This document shows, piece after piece, positions 1-11,562 of a DNA stretch of 64,000 bases (within the stretch, counting starts at the first letter, position 1; each line of letters starts with the position of its first letter). The notes under the pieces are model-generated. The model searched no databases. It was not told where the DNA came from and was given only the letters and a program-made list of their open reading frames with translations. Source of the stretch: Guyanagaster necrorhizus (Eukaryota; Basidiomycota; Agaricomycetes; Agaricales; Physalacriaceae). The DNA is taken from NCBI RefSeq assembly GCF_019112545.1, contig NW_025064923.1, positions 186,001 through 250,000 on the forward strand. The letters run 5' to 3'. The position numbers and the translations under genes are program-made.

Positions 1-2357
1 TAACTACTTCCCCTCGTTCCCCCCTTCCTATCCCCTTGGTTCCTGGAATTCGGCAATCCGTTCGTATTCCGTACATTCGCAGGCTTGTGATACCCACGCT
101 CAGCATTGACCCTCACGGCATCCCTCAATAACTGAGAATGCTTCACTGCGCCAAACGACTTGCCTCGCACATACTGAACCTTCTCAAAAAATGTAGGCCA
201 GTCTCCGACCTTATATATGTCCTTGATCGCATCAACCATCTTCTCCGGAATTTCTTCCTCTGCAAATCCGTGGTTGTCATCCAAACGTCCCAAATCAGAA
301 GAATGTGTTTCGACAAATATCGTCAAGAATGTGATTTGGAACATCATCAGTCGCAGGCTAGTCTTGGAGTGGTTGAACGTCGTGTTCAGGCGATGATCGC
401 TTCTGCCCTCTTCCATCTCCTCGAGCTCCGGATGGTCCCTAAGAACCTACCGTGCATTGCGCACAATGGCTTCCTCAAGGAAAGGGCCATTGAGAATGCT
501 CCACGAAACATCGCCTTTTCCAGAAGCGAGGGCAAGTGTTACAAGCACAATGAACTCGCCGAGGTCAGGAATGCTGGCCTTGACACGAGTGCCCGGCTGA
601 GTGATAAAATCGGAAATTTTTTTCGTAGCGTCTTGCTGAATGTTTGGGTTCGAACGAGAGAGGCATAAGAGGAGATGGAAGAGATGACAGTACGAGTAGA
701 CGGCTTTCTCGGATGCAAGGAGGAGAGTCGTCGTCGATGAAGCACCATTGCGAGTAGTCAGGACGTCGTCGCAAGACTTCATGAGTGCCACAACAATGTT
801 GTTCATCATTCTGTAGATGACAAGGAGCAGCTCAGATGGCAACACATTGAGCGTTTCGGGTTGTCTGAATAAAGAGGCTCCTTGCGTCCGCTGAAGTGAT
901 GCGCCGTCTACTTGCTGCTCGTCCCTGTATATTACCAGTAATGCCCCCAAAATCTTATCCTGAACCCGCAGGAAGTGCAGACGACTGAACGCCAGAGGAA
1001 GAAAATATTGGAACGCCCGTTTTTGAATGCTCCTCCTGACGCCAAATTTCATGAACGCTTCCTCGCTCAGCCAATCAAAATCGGATGTTAATGTACGTTG
1101 TCGGGGATCCCAAGCAACACCGATGCCCAGGATGGAACTGGTGAGAGGCGTCAAGAAGAAGCACTGCAGCTCCCGCCGAAGGAGCTCGTGAGCTGATTCC
1201 ACAATAGTGCGGAAGCGAGGATAAGCTTCTGAAAAGATGAGGACAGTCTCTGAGGGGAGATAAGTGGCGAGCGTAAAGAAAATATCGTCAGGAATGTTTT
1301 CGAGAACACATGTGGCTGAATGAGCGAGCAACAGCGAAGGTTCACCGATGTCCATGGCCATAGATTTTTGTGCAGACAGTAGGTAATGAGGGAAAGCTTG
1401 TGAACCGTATGGGCATTTCCAGGTCCAATTCGAAATTGCCTTAGGGTCTGGCTCCATTTGATATTCCATCATGTGCACACGCATGGGATCAGGCTGTCCT
1501 CCGCCTTTCGTCTTGTGTGTAATCTCCTGATCCTCGGTGGCGTAGACGCTCACGATGACTTCTGGGGACGGGTTAGACGCCCATTCCTGTTCCATTTTAC
1601 TCGGGGGATCGAGAGCGCTTGGTCGAAAGGAGTCGAAAGGATCAAGGCAATTATCGCAATACCAACGATTTCCATGCGAACTCAAGTCGGCGGCGCGTCG
1701 GGCCGCATCCGTCTCCCGGACGTACCTAGTGACAATGAAGTCGCCGATTTCGATGGCATCACCGTGGTCTTGTTCGACATTTGGTGCTTATTCAAATAGA
1801 GAGACTTGTGCAGGACATTGCATAAACTCACCTTTGTACTGGAGAAGAATGTTAGAAACTGGAGGAAAAAACCACGGAGCGTCAATGCCGGGGAATAGCT
1901 ATGAGAATATGATGAGACCAGTGTGAAAGAAGATGATGAGTGACGACGAACCCTCCAGTATAACCGTTTTCTCTATACGAATTGTTTCTGAGATCGCAGC
2001 AAATGAAAGAAGAGAAAAGATTTGGATGCTGGATGCCGTTGACACTGCTCTTGATACTTGGAGAAGTGGGCTGCAACGAAGACGTTGGGAAACATGCCAC
2101 CACAGTCAAACAGTGAGGCTCGCCCAGTCAGGAGGTAGCTCTACGTCAAAATGGAGAGAAAGATCCTTCCAGGGACCGCTCGGAGGAGTAAGGATGAGAC
2201 ATAATTGGCGCATGTTAGCATCATCGGTGAAGAAGAGTTGGGCCCTCGACAAGGATCTTCCGCTGTATTGGGGGCTATATAGGCGTATTTGCTCTCGCCG
2301 CGGGTTGAAGCTGACCAGAGAGGAGTCAAGCGAACGCTTCCGACAGATGATCCATGA
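1..2357 (-). CDS. E2-like (UBC) domain + F-box protein, partial, with in-frame TAG
   Basis: The N-terminal part reads as a ubiquitin-conjugating (UBC-like) fold: MRQLCLILTPPSGPWKDLSL, then IQHPNLFSSFICCD with the candidate active-site Cys, then GYTGGYSPALTLRGFFLQF. An F-box-like stretch follows (ENIPDDIFFTLATYLPSETV, about 1320-1260), then SDFDWLSEEAFMKFGVRRS. Such E2/F-box fusions occur in mushroom fungi as I recall them; a ubiquitin-ligation role is inferred only. At least three introns interrupt the E2 part; one (2071-2123) needs a GC donor. The frame runs to the left edge, so the C-terminus is missing. A single in-frame TAG at 447-449 sits between VRNAR and VLRDHPELEEME, and the frame stays open for about 145 codons beyond it, so the stop looks secondary. 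The first exon and ATG upstream of 2357 are unresolved. Confidence 0.72.
2071..2123 (-). other. GC-AG intron in E2/F-box gene
   Basis: Donor GCGAGC, acceptor TTGCAG, 53 bp. Removing it joins ELPPDW to PTSPSIKSSV in the order expected for a UBC fold. A GT alternative inside would give a 41-bp intron and insert ASLT. Confidence 0.7.
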
Positions 2358-2402
2358 CTCATAGGTAGGTCATACTAAGTAGAGCAGTGAAAAACGTTCC
2401 TT

Positions 2403-2413
2403 GGGGGGGGGGG
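2403..2413. repeat. poly-G tract
   Basis: Run of 11 G in the gap between the E2/F-box gene and the cyclin gene. Simple homopolymer, prone to length error. Confidence 0.9.
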
Positions 2414-2618
2414 AATCAGAAGACGTACTATGCAGGCACCAAATATCTGCGACCAGCAGAGAAGAATGTTGGGTAAGCTTCGCGTCTTCAGAACGTATCA
2501 CTGACGCCGAACCAAAGATACGGCGATAGAAAGAAGGAAAAGAAAGGGGGACGTCCTAAATGATGATGGCAGTCGGAGGTCAAATTGCATTTTACCCTTT
2601 CACCACAGCGAGTCAATC

Positions 2619-4074
2619 ATGGATCCCTTGCATTCTCGTGCACAATCTCCATCTCAGTTCCCTGCCTCACGCTCCAAATATTATCGTCCTTATTTCACGT
2701 CCGAAGAAATCCACATCCTTTCAGAAAAGCAGAAAGGCAAGCTCAGTGTCACCCAAGAAGACAAAGTCAGGCAAACTGCTTGTGGGTTTCTGGAGGCGCT
2801 GGGATCACGAATGGGCTTGTATGTTATCAACAACCATCGGTAGAGGTATGACTTATATTCGTTTGCAGTCCCAGGAGAACAATTGCGACCGCACAGAATC
2901 TTTACCACCGATTTCACCTATTCTTTCCTCGAAAAGACTTCAACTATCATGCAAGAATTCTCGTTGAATGACAAATGATGCGTTGCTCACCTCTTTCTCG
3001 TAGGACGTCTGCTTGGCCGCGTTATATGTCTCTACTAAGATGCACGATACGTTGAAGAAACCACGGGAACTGCAGGCTCTGTCGTACGCTCTTCGTTTTC
3101 CTGAACTGGTCGCCAAGTCAAAGAACCCTGCTGGTGAGGTAGATCTTGACACAATGGACCCAGCGGTGAGCCTTACCCTATCTCAAGCTTCTCATCTTTT
3201 CTGACTCGAAAGTAAGATTGTGGAACACGATCGACAACGGTTGCTTGCAATTGAACGGCTTATGCTGGAAACAATTTGCTTCAACTTCACATCCAGAATG
3301 CCGTTTCCGTATGTCATCAAGATAGGGAGGGCTTTCGGAGGTTAGAGCCGACTTTTGAATCGATTCGCCTACAGATTGACTTTATGAACAGCGAAGAAAC
3401 AGATAATAAAGCTGGCTTGGCGGCTAGCTGTTGACAGGTATCGTATCGCTCTTTTTCCTGCTGATCCTGTCATCTCAAGCCGTCTACAGCCACAGAACGC
3501 TTGTTCCCATCCAGTATACACCAGTTACAGTAGCGCTCTCAAGCATTTACCTCGCTTCCCTCTTACTATCGTGGGAACAGCCCGAATCTCCTCGTCGGGA
3601 GGCTGATTCGTCAAGTGCTCATGACTTGCGAGACCAACTCCGTCGGCACGGAGACTGGGAGCAACGATTTCAAGCACATGTTGAAGACCTGGATGGTCAG
3701 TCTGCTCCGTGGCTTTTACATGCTCAGCTGATGCTTCCTCAGTTATCGCCCATGACATGTTGGACCTTCTCATACAAGCCGCCCAAAGCCCCTCTGCCAA
3801 CACATCTCCCCGTACTCCTTCCTCTCCATCTCCTCATCCATCACCTCGAAATCATCACTTATCTTCTACTGCCCAAGCCGTAGATCCGCTTCCCTACAAC
3901 GCTGATCAGTTGCTCCGGTTGAAGATACACCTGAGGGAATCGGACCACCACCCTCGATACCGCTATAGTCTTGACCCTAATGGTATCGACGATGCATCAG
4001 AGGCACTAGGGAAGAACGAAGGGACTGTCAGGTTCTTATTTGGACCTCCAGGTATTGTCGGGCAAGGGATATAA
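2619..4074 (+). CDS. CTK2: CTD kinase I cyclin subunit (Ctk2/cyclin K-like)
   Basis: Cyclin partner of a nuclear kinase that phosphorylates the RNA polymerase II C-terminal domain. Exons 2619-2818, 2869-2950, 3004-3165, 3217-3340, 3392-3437, 3490-3695 and 3743-4074 give a 383-residue protein. Family marks: KLSVTQEDKVRQTACGFLEA, FPRRTIATAQNLYHRFHLFF, ALYVSTKMHDTLKKPREL and MPFPYVIKIGRAF, which is a cyclin box of the CTK2 type spanning about residues 40-220. The C-terminal third is Ser/Pro-rich and not conserved. The ATG begins MDPLHSRAQSPSQF, just before the conserved YYRPYFTSEE. Intron 2 is GC-AG. The gene is transcribed away from the neighbouring E2/F-box gene. Assignment is firm at family level; Ctk2 versus another cyclin K-like protein is inferred. 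Confidence 0.9.
2951..3003 (+). other. GC-AG intron in CTK2
   Basis: Donor GCAAGA, acceptor CTCGTAG, 53 bp. Splicing gives DFNYH/DVCLAALYV, the expected cyclin sequence. The internal GT would add ARIL. Confidence 0.93.
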
Positions 4075-4521
4075 ATCGAGGCGTCTTTTCATTTGTGGAA
4101 CATTTGGCAGTTATCAAGCATCACACATGTGTATCTGTATAATTTTCTTTCTCAATGTTTCTTCTGGCCAAGAGTGCACACCACGGTCACCTGATTTTGT
4201 TTTGTCAAATTGAAGAATATTCAGGACGTGCAACTCCGCTCTTAATGGAAGTATTCCAGCAGTTGGACACGTCGTGATCACTGAGTAACAAGGATTGACC
4301 GATATCTGTCGTCTACTCTGCTCCTTGCCTCTTCAGTGGCGCAACCCAACTATACAACAGAAGTGGTATGAATATAATATATTGCGAGGAGAGATGTATT
4401 AGTATAAACTAAGGTACCTATGCATGACGAGAATGGGCAGAGATAATGTAAAGAACAGCAGTCAAAGCAGTCATATGTGAGGAACAAGAGGCTTGGTAAA
4501 TGCACCACAACCCACACCTTG
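4075..4521. other. intergenic, convergent 3' ends
   Basis: Space between the stops of CTK2 (+) and the CPSF6-like gene (-). AT-rich with no credible ORF; presumably the two 3' UTRs. Confidence 0.6.
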
Positions 4522-5804
4522 CTATCCGTCCAATCTTGCCCTTTTCCTCGGCCCGTCCGGAATGTTGCCTTGCATGAATGCTGGATTGATATGACCGACG
4601 GCGCCAGGGCCTCCCCCACGTTGGTGGTTATTCATCATTCCCATACCTGATACAACAAAAACAGAAACACAAAGCAGGACAGTAAGCACGACAACGAGCA
4701 ATACATAATCTAAGGGAGAGCTAGAAACTCGTACCCATACCGCCCATCATGCCTCGCATCATACCTCCACCACGAGGCATCATGTTGCCTCCGCGACCGC
4801 CAAATCCACCGCCCATGTAGCCGCCTCCCATGCCCATATTCATGTTCGTCATACCCATGTTCGCCATGTTTGCCATGCCCATGTTGGGCATTCCACCGGG
4901 CATCATTCCGCTCGCCATGCCACCGCGCATGACACCGCCATTCATCATGCCTCCACGGAAGTTCGCATTGCCACCACGTCCGGCGCCGACACCAACATTT
5001 CCAGCAGTCTGCTGCTGTTGCTGTTGCGGAACACGGTTGTCACGCGGAGGAGGCTCTGCAGAGATCCAGTCAATTTTAAGCACCCAGAGGAACAATGTAG
5101 CGCGCACCTTTTGGTAATGTACGATATGGATTGCCGCTACTCGACGATCCTAAGGTGGCGGTTGCCCGACGGTTTTGAAAGTCGCTGATTTGGGGGTCAA
5201 TTCCATGCCTCATCTATGATCGGGAAACGCACTTATTGTCAAACCAATTCTTAATAGCAACGGCGTTGTCGTAGTTGCTACATTCCACATAAGCAAGCCT
5301 AGTGGATGTATGCTGTCAAGATTCGAGGATACGGACAAAAATGTAGCACACCCTTTACTCTTCCCATTAACTTTATGTTCTGAAAAAGTTATATCCTTGT
5401 GATCAAGAGCGACTCCGACATTCAATGCAATCTGCCGAAGGTCTTCGTCGGTAGTCCACTGCACAAAGCCTCAGTACACTTAACGATACACGAATGCAAA
5501 GACGCACCCATTGCAAGTCGCTAAGATACAACGCGTCGTTCATGCCATTCCCTCCGCTTCCAATTGTGCTGCTACCGTTCTGGGCATTGGGCCGCGATGC
5601 GGGAGGTCGAGTCTGGTGTTCCCCGAGCGAGTCATCCTCCCTCTGTCGTTTTTCACCCGTCTTGTGATCGGGCGAGGACGTGACCGGCTGGTTCTTCAAG
5701 AAGATAGTTCACATTCAGTATATACACAGAATTCAGTGACAACGTACCACTTTCTGAGCAACCCGCTGATCCTCTCCGTAGATGTCAAAGTCGTCCTCGG
5801 CCAT
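4522..5804 (-). CDS. CPSF6-like RRM protein (CFIm68-type)
   Basis: Likely nuclear mRNA 3'-end processing factor. Starts [13 protein letters not shown] at 5804, then a polar linker, then a single [22 protein letters not shown] (RNP2-like), [34 protein letters not shown] and [11 protein letters not shown]. After the RRM comes [10 protein letters not shown], a Gln run and a Gly/Met-rich tail of about 90 residues with repeated GGM/MGM units, ending in a short basic [10 protein letters not shown]. Six exons; the last begins near 4647. The WTTDEDLRQ core and the acidic FDIYGED start are typical of CPSF6-like proteins; the low-complexity tail suggests an RNA-binding or condensate-prone region (inference). 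Confidence 0.85.
4735..5040 (-). repeat. Gly/Met-rich low-complexity coding repeat
   Basis: Within the CPSF6-like gene; imperfect codon repeats for GGM, NMG and GMGMG units preceded by a CAG/CAA-coded Gln run. It produces a long antisense open frame that is not a gene. Confidence 0.85.
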
Positions 5805-6340
5805 GATTAGGAACGTTGTAGACTCAAACCGCGAATTCTTGCGAAGCGATACAAATTTAAAGAGTCTTAAGCGCTAGTCAAGGATAATTATGATTTCAAT
5901 GAAGACAACAGACGCGGATACAGGGATCTACAAAAACATGAGAATTGTGGCGCTTACATGCTATAAGGATACAGGATGCTTGGTACAGGTGTGAAATCCT
6001 TCACAGATAGATACAGTTGTGCAATGGACAATAAAAACGAGAAAGGTTGGTGAGCAGTGGAGATGAAGGAAGAGACAGAGAGCAGATGGTCGTAAAAGAG
6101 CAAGATGCGGAAGAAGAATCGTCGACGCTTTATATTCTTTGCACATATTTGTTCCCGTGCCTCGCGTTTCCATTTTCGGCTCTGTATTCGACTAATGTAG
6201 ACATGCCCGCTGGGTCACGGGTTCTCTGAAAGACCTGTGGGAAGATACTAAGATGGCTTTTAGATACACAAGCAGAGCACAACGGTCAATGACATTGGTA
6301 GATTACATATGTACAGATATACTTCTCCTTTACCTCAGAA
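5805..6340. other. intergenic, tandem minus-strand genes
   Basis: Between the CDC37 stop and the CPSF6-like start; must hold the CDC37 3' UTR and the CPSF6-like promoter. No conserved ORF or clear TATA box seen. Confidence 0.5.
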
Positions 6341-8040
6341 TTAATCAATCGAATCAGCAGCGGTGGGCCCGCTTTTCCCAGTCTCGTCCCTGACACTTCC
6401 CCCGTCTGCAAAGTTCAGGATACCCGCCATATCTAATTGCTGGACGACGCTTTCTGCTTCAGAAACTTCCATGTCTCCAAGTACCTTGTTGACATGGTTA
6501 AGTGAGTTCTCCTTCAGCGCATTTTGCAATTTCTTCGGGAACGACTGGAAAACATCCCATCGGAGTTGCAGTGCCTTCCGGACTTCTTCAATGTCAACAG
6601 ACTCGGCATCGGGACCCTCGTACACGAGTTCCTCTGGAGGAGGACCGTCGGGAACATTGAACGAGATTGACTGGTCGCCACTCTCGGGAACAAGCTGTAT
6701 CTGTTCCCTTCCACCAACAGCGGCCTCCTCTTCGTTACTGACTTTAACCCTATGTTGGAGAAGGGCATAGGTCTTCTCGACATCCTCAACAAAAACCTTC
6801 TCGGCACGTTTGTCTCCGGCAATCATTCTGAAGTGACATTAATATTAATATGGAGAGTGCTAAGAGAGATAACATACTTCTTGAAGAATACGCGAACTCC
6901 ATCACTTCCCAGTTTCTCGCAATATTGCAAAAGAAGACTCTGGTGCACACACTGTTTGGCATACTTCGGGTTAGCGCCATTCTGGGCCCTGAAGGCAGCA
7001 ACGAGGAGCGCGTCAGAAGCACCGTCTACGATAACATCCGGATGGTCTTGGATGAACCGGAAGGAGCGCTCGTAAGCGAAAAGAGGCAGCCTGGAAAATT
7101 CCTCGAGTGTAAGTGTCATGTCCGGCACGGATTCTCCCCCCTCTTCAAGATCTTCAGCATCATCGGAAGGCGGGAGCAGCGCAGAACTTGAAGCTTGAGG
7201 GTTCAGGGTTTCAAATTCGGTTGCTGTTGTTGTCTTCTTCTTGGGATTCTCGATCTTTGTAGTGGGAATCGATGCTGGAGTCGGCTTCGGGGCAACGTAC
7301 TGTGAAGGGATCAGTTCGTCCGTCCCAAGGCAAACAGGTGAAATATCGCACATGAGTGTCAAAGCCATCATGGAGGTCATCCATGGTGATGTGCTTTTTC
7401 TGCTCTTTCTCTTCTGTCTCGAGTTCCTTCTCCTCCTTCTGAATGGTTTCCTTCAGCCCCGTGACATGACGAAGAACGCCCTCAGAGAGCCCCTTGACCA
7501 GCTTCTCGTCCTTCTCACTCTCCACAATGCTCGGGTCCTTCAAGCCACTCTTGACCTCATCCGTGACTTGGTTCAACAATGACAAGATCATGCCGTCATA
7601 AGTCTGCTCACTATACGACGTATCGGCTCCCGGGGGTCCTTCATTGGACGGATTCTTTTCAAGCTTTTCGACCAATGTATTGAAATACGCAGATGGAGAC
7701 GAGGTCGATGGTGATGTGAGTTTAGTGTGAATCTCTTCGACACGAGAAAGAAGAACATTGTTCATGGTAATTTGGTGGCGAAGGTAGGCGATCTGTTGTT
7801 TTCTTTTCTCTCGTTTCTCGTGGATGTCCCGCTGTTTCCAACTAAGGTTGGGCCAATTAGGTGACCAACGACGCGCCTGCTCAAAAAACGCACCGTATCA
7901 GGGACTTTTTATCGACATTGGGGTGTCCCTCGATGTCGGAATCATCTGAAAGCTATGGAAAAGATGGTTAGTATCGCAATGAAATTCACGGCGTGACACC
8001 CCACCTCGAGCTGATCCCACTTAGAGTAATTGAGAGGCAT
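6341..8040 (-). CDS. CDC37: Hsp90 co-chaperone Cdc37
   Basis: Cytosolic kinase-loading co-chaperone of Hsp90. Begins MPLNYSKWDQLE; the next exons give LSDDSDIEGHPNVDKKSL and IRWKQRDIHEKREKRKQQ, the conserved N-terminal kinase-binding region with the SDDSD casein-kinase site (usual phosphoserine position). A coiled-coil middle follows (EEIHTKL to LKETIQKEEKELETEE), then the Hsp90-binding domain with PLFAYERSFRFIQDHPDVI and YAKQCVHQSLLLQYCEKLG, and an acidic C-terminus. At least four introns, all GT-AG as read. It starts 352 bp from the divergent F-box gene. Firm assignment. Confidence 0.95.
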
Positions 8041-8392
8041 CAGTGTCGTCTGTTAGTACGACGGGGAAAGCAGAGATAGGAATAGATGGTAGTGGATAGA
8101 AAACAAGACGGCAAAGAAAGGCTGATAGACGCCGCCACTGCTTTTGGCAGAAGCGCTATATCCAAAAATGGTAGTGATCACTCATGGCACTTGAGCCATG
8201 GAACATCGGCGAAGGTTCGATAGCTATATACTATTTGATTTTGAAGGCTGGAGGATATTTAGAGCTGAATATGTGAAGAAATACTGAAATAAATAGCTTA
8301 GAATATTAAAGTCGATATGCGATTTACACGTGTTGCAGCTTCTTCACCTGCAACCACCATCTTCCTTGTATTTGAACTTTTCCCAGCTTACC
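8041..8392. promoter_or_regulatory. divergent promoter CDC37 / F-box gene
   Basis: 352 bp between two outward-facing start codons. It contains the palindrome ACACGTGT at 8326-8333 (E-box core CACGTG), about 60 bp upstream of the F-box ATG. Factor binding is inferred only. Confidence 0.55.
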
Positions 8393-10037
8393 ATGGCCAC
8401 CATCTGGCAAGCCAATTTCGACAGCGGCGTCGCGCACTTTAAAAGGTCGAAATACCAAGATGCTGTGCAATTGTTCACGGAGGTGCGCATCCAACTCCAG
8501 ACACAACCGACGCGTTCAAACCTGCTTCCAGGCCATTGATAACGGCGGCGACCAGCAATTTCTCATTTTTGATTCCAGAGCCGCTGCATACGACAAGCTC
8601 AACAATCCTTTGGCTGCTCTTCGCGATGCTAAAAAGGTCATCGACCTCGCACCTACGCGGTGGCAGGGCTATTTGCGTGCTGCCCACATATTCCACGACA
8701 TGCGAAAGCTTGACCAGTCTCTTAGCATGGCGGACATGGCCCTTGCACGTATCAAGCAAGAAGACGCGAAAAGGCGCGCCCAAGTCACTTCTTTGAAGGA
8801 CGCCGTCCTGGAGCGCAGACGACGCGTCGCATATCACCTCGGCAAGATCCCCGTCGAGCTCATGGTGGACATTTTCGACATCGTAGTGTCTCATGACGCG
8901 ACTTTTGTACTCACCATCTCCGCAGTATGCAGATCGTGGCGCGACGTAGCACGCGGCACCTCCGCCCTATGGCGCACCCTTGCACTGACGAACCGAAGTC
9001 CAGTCCGCAAGACTAAAGTATGGCTTGAACGCTCCAATGGCAGGATACGAGAGCTCTGTCTTCGCAAACCGCTGCTAGATGTATCGGCGTGGAAGATGGA
9101 GAACCTGCGAGTTGGGTTACAATGGGATTATCTGAGAGTATGCAAGTTTGAAGGCTTCGACCTAGCTTCGCAGCTGGAAATTTGGGGTTTGGGCCGTGTA
9201 GTTCAGCAGTGGGAGGACGTGGAAATTGTTGGTCAACATCATCGTCGAAGCTCGCTCTTCTGTCCGAAGTCGAACTTAAAGCGCCTTGTGCTTGACCTTG
9301 CGCTTTTCGACGCCGGACACATAACCTCACCGCCAACTCAACTTTCCACCCTAATTATTCGAATGAGTCCTTTGTTCCATACAGGCAATGTCCTTATACC
9401 CTTCTTTGCCCAGAATCCAAATTTGGAGATAATAGAGCTCGATGCACCCTTCCAATACGGAAACGAAGGGGACGTACCTCCGGTTCGTCTGGAGCGCCTA
9501 ACCAAGCTCAGCATCGTCTGCCGTCCAGCCATGTTGAACATCTTTGAACATCTTATCCTTCCTTCGTTACAAGATCTTACCTTGACACGATCAAGCAAAT
9601 CAATTAACGCCGTTCTGACGACACTCTGCAGCCAATGCATTACCCGCCTCCACATTGCGTCATGCGTCCTCACGGCGCCACCATTAATAGCGCTTCTGAA
9701 ATCATCTCCAAGTCTTGAAACACTCGTGCTTCGGAACCTTAACAACATCGCAGACCCCATTCTCGATGCTCTAGAGACATCATGCCCATCTCTCCATTAC
9801 GTCGACTTGTCAGAGTGTCCTGACGTGCGGTCTGGGCCTCTATCGCGTATCGTCAAAGCACGCTGGCCACCCAGAGAAAATGCGACAGATGCAGAAACAG
9901 CATTCGCCCCGATTCATACCCTCATAGTCAACGGATGCCCTCTGGTTGACGCGGAGTACCTACCGTGGTTCAGGCGGCGCGTGAAGAACTTCAGCTGTGT
10001 ATATATGACGAAGAAGGCTGCTAGTTGGAAGCGCTAA
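8393..10037 (+). CDS. TPR/F-box/LRR protein
   Basis: Two exons, 8393-8482 and 8532-10037, 531 residues. The N-terminal ~120 residues form TPR-like helices (FDSGVAHFKRSKYQDAVQLF, AAAYDKLNNPLAALRDA, WQGYLRAAHIFHDM). An F-box follows at about 135-176 (GKIPVELMVDIF ... ISAVCRSWRDVARGTSALW). The remainder is a leucine-rich array of irregular ~25-residue repeats (LETLVLRNLNNIADPILDAL, LHYVDLSECPDVRSG). Such proteins act as substrate adaptors of SCF ubiquitin ligases; the TPR-F-box-LRR order resembles Pof3/Dia2-like proteins, but orthology is not established. The 3' end overlaps the last exon of the decayed ABM gene on the other strand. Confidence 0.88.
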
Positions 10038-10606
10038 ATACGTATTGACGTGTGTATGTGCAATCGATGCATCCGTCATGGAAACAATAGATGTGATAAT
10101 GGAGGCAAAAGGCTCTTGTCCGACGGCTGTGAGATGGCGATTAAATATTATCATTATATATCATCAGAGAGATGTCATACCTCCCGGCTGTCCCATCCAA
10201 TGCACATCAAGACAGTTCGATCATCGCGTAGGCTCTGGCTCTGGATACACGGTGGATGTGCTTTGGGAGCAGCATTAAGCTGTTTAGCCCAGGTAACGTA
10301 CTCGCTCCCATGAGATCTTTGACGAATTTCCCATCCTTGACGCGCATCACAACAATCTCAGTCGTTGGCTCAGTCAGAGCTTTGATAGAGACCAGATTGA
10401 TCTGAAAATAATACGTCTGAAGACACTCTTTCCATATCCGAGGTTCCAACGAAGTGGCAACGTTGTAGCTTTGAGCATGCTCACAGGTTTCCCAAACTAA
10501 ATGAAATTTAATGTGATAGACTGTCAAGGTACTTGCGCCTCACGCACAAATAATGATGTAAACCGACGGTGCTTCGTCACCCTCAATCTGAACGCAATCG
10601 AAGGTG
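9960..10606 (-). pseudogene. tandem ABM-like protein, decayed copy 1
   Basis: Fragments align in order with the intact neighbour at 11960-12778: FDCVQIEGDEAP (exon 10548-10606), WETCEHAQSY, then PTTEIVVMRVKDGKFVKDL, then RDDRTVLMCIGWDSRE in another frame, then a possible last exon ending near 9960. Splice sites at equivalent places are partly kept. However the frame shifts between about 10300 and 10320 with no room for an intron, no N-terminal exon matching the paralogue is visible upstream, and the final exon phase does not fit. I read it as a degenerating copy; a sequencing error or unusual splicing is the alternative. It overlaps the F-box gene 3' end antisense. Confidence 0.6.
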
Positions 10607-10815
10607 CTAAGTTCAATCCTACTTGACGATTTAACTGATGACGGAGATCACCATGCACACCAACCGAGAAAATGTCCAGTTAAACGACTGGCATAACGTT
10701 GTTGAAGACATCGCTTACGAAAAATCACAATGTTCTTGAACAACGAAGCAGAAGGGATGAGAACACATAACCATGAATAGAGTCCGACAGCGACGAACGA
10801 GTGCCTGCGATAGCG

Positions 10816-11562
10816 TTACGTTCCATCTCCCCTTCTTAACCGGTTGAATTTGGGCAGCATCTCCCTCAAGTATTCTGCATGTTTTCTCCTCAGATCAATT
10901 TCCTGCACTTTGCCTCTTCCGCTCCATTTTCTCCGGTCGGCTGCTGGTCCGTAAACGACGGTGTAATCCTCCAGGACTTCATCTTCGGTGGGCACGAGGA
11001 GACATCCTGCACCAATAGCGCAAAATGAGGATATTCGGATAGTATGGTGAACTCGTGAACGTGTCGAAATGGTGTTGAAGTCACCTATTGATGGACATTC
11101 GACGCCTAGATGGTATGTAAAAGGTTTGGTTCCTGGGAAAGTGGTGACAACGTACGACAACCAATCTCAAAGAGATTATCGTCCCCGATACGCATGACTT
11201 CTTTTCGTCTACGCACAGTCATTCAATGTGATGAAGAGAAAGAGACGAACAAACACGACGCACCGATTCACTATGATGGCACTTTCTTCAATGATACAAC
11301 CTGACCCAATAACAATAGGGCCAGCGATAGCGAATATGGTCGCTTTCGGATGCACAATACTTCCTATCGTCATGGAATTGACACAAAAGACCATATTGTT
11401 AGAAATATGAACCCACCGGATCCAATTGTAATGTCTCCTCTAAGCTCAACATCCTGGCAAACTACAGCCTTGGAGTGTATCGTGAACTTGTCCCGTCTAT
11501 ATGAATAGATCTAATAAATATCTGATCGGGTGGCCGGGAAGTGACACTGACATTGGCGCCAT
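10816..11562 (-). CDS. dynactin subunit 6 (p27), left-handed beta-helix
   Basis: Small pointed-end subunit of dynactin, used in dynein-driven transport. Five exons as read: MAPI/RDKFTIHSKAVVCQDVELRG, GSIVHPKATIFAIAGPIVIG, RRKEVMRIGDDNLFEIGC, VECPSIGDFNTISTRSRVHH, then ISSFCAIGAGCLLVPTEDEV and VVYGPAADRRKWSGRG. The hexapeptide rungs (I-G-x pattern) are those of bacterial-transferase-like beta-helix proteins, and the C-terminal helix REMLPKFNRLRR is typical of DCTN6. The start at 11562 assumes a 55-bp first intron after only 11 coding bases. The gene sits among unrelated ABM paralogues. Confidence 0.88.

Noticed and set aside
4830..5117. Met/Pro-rich open frame on the plus strand
   Set aside because: Antisense shadow of the Gly/Met repeat in the CPSF6-like gene.
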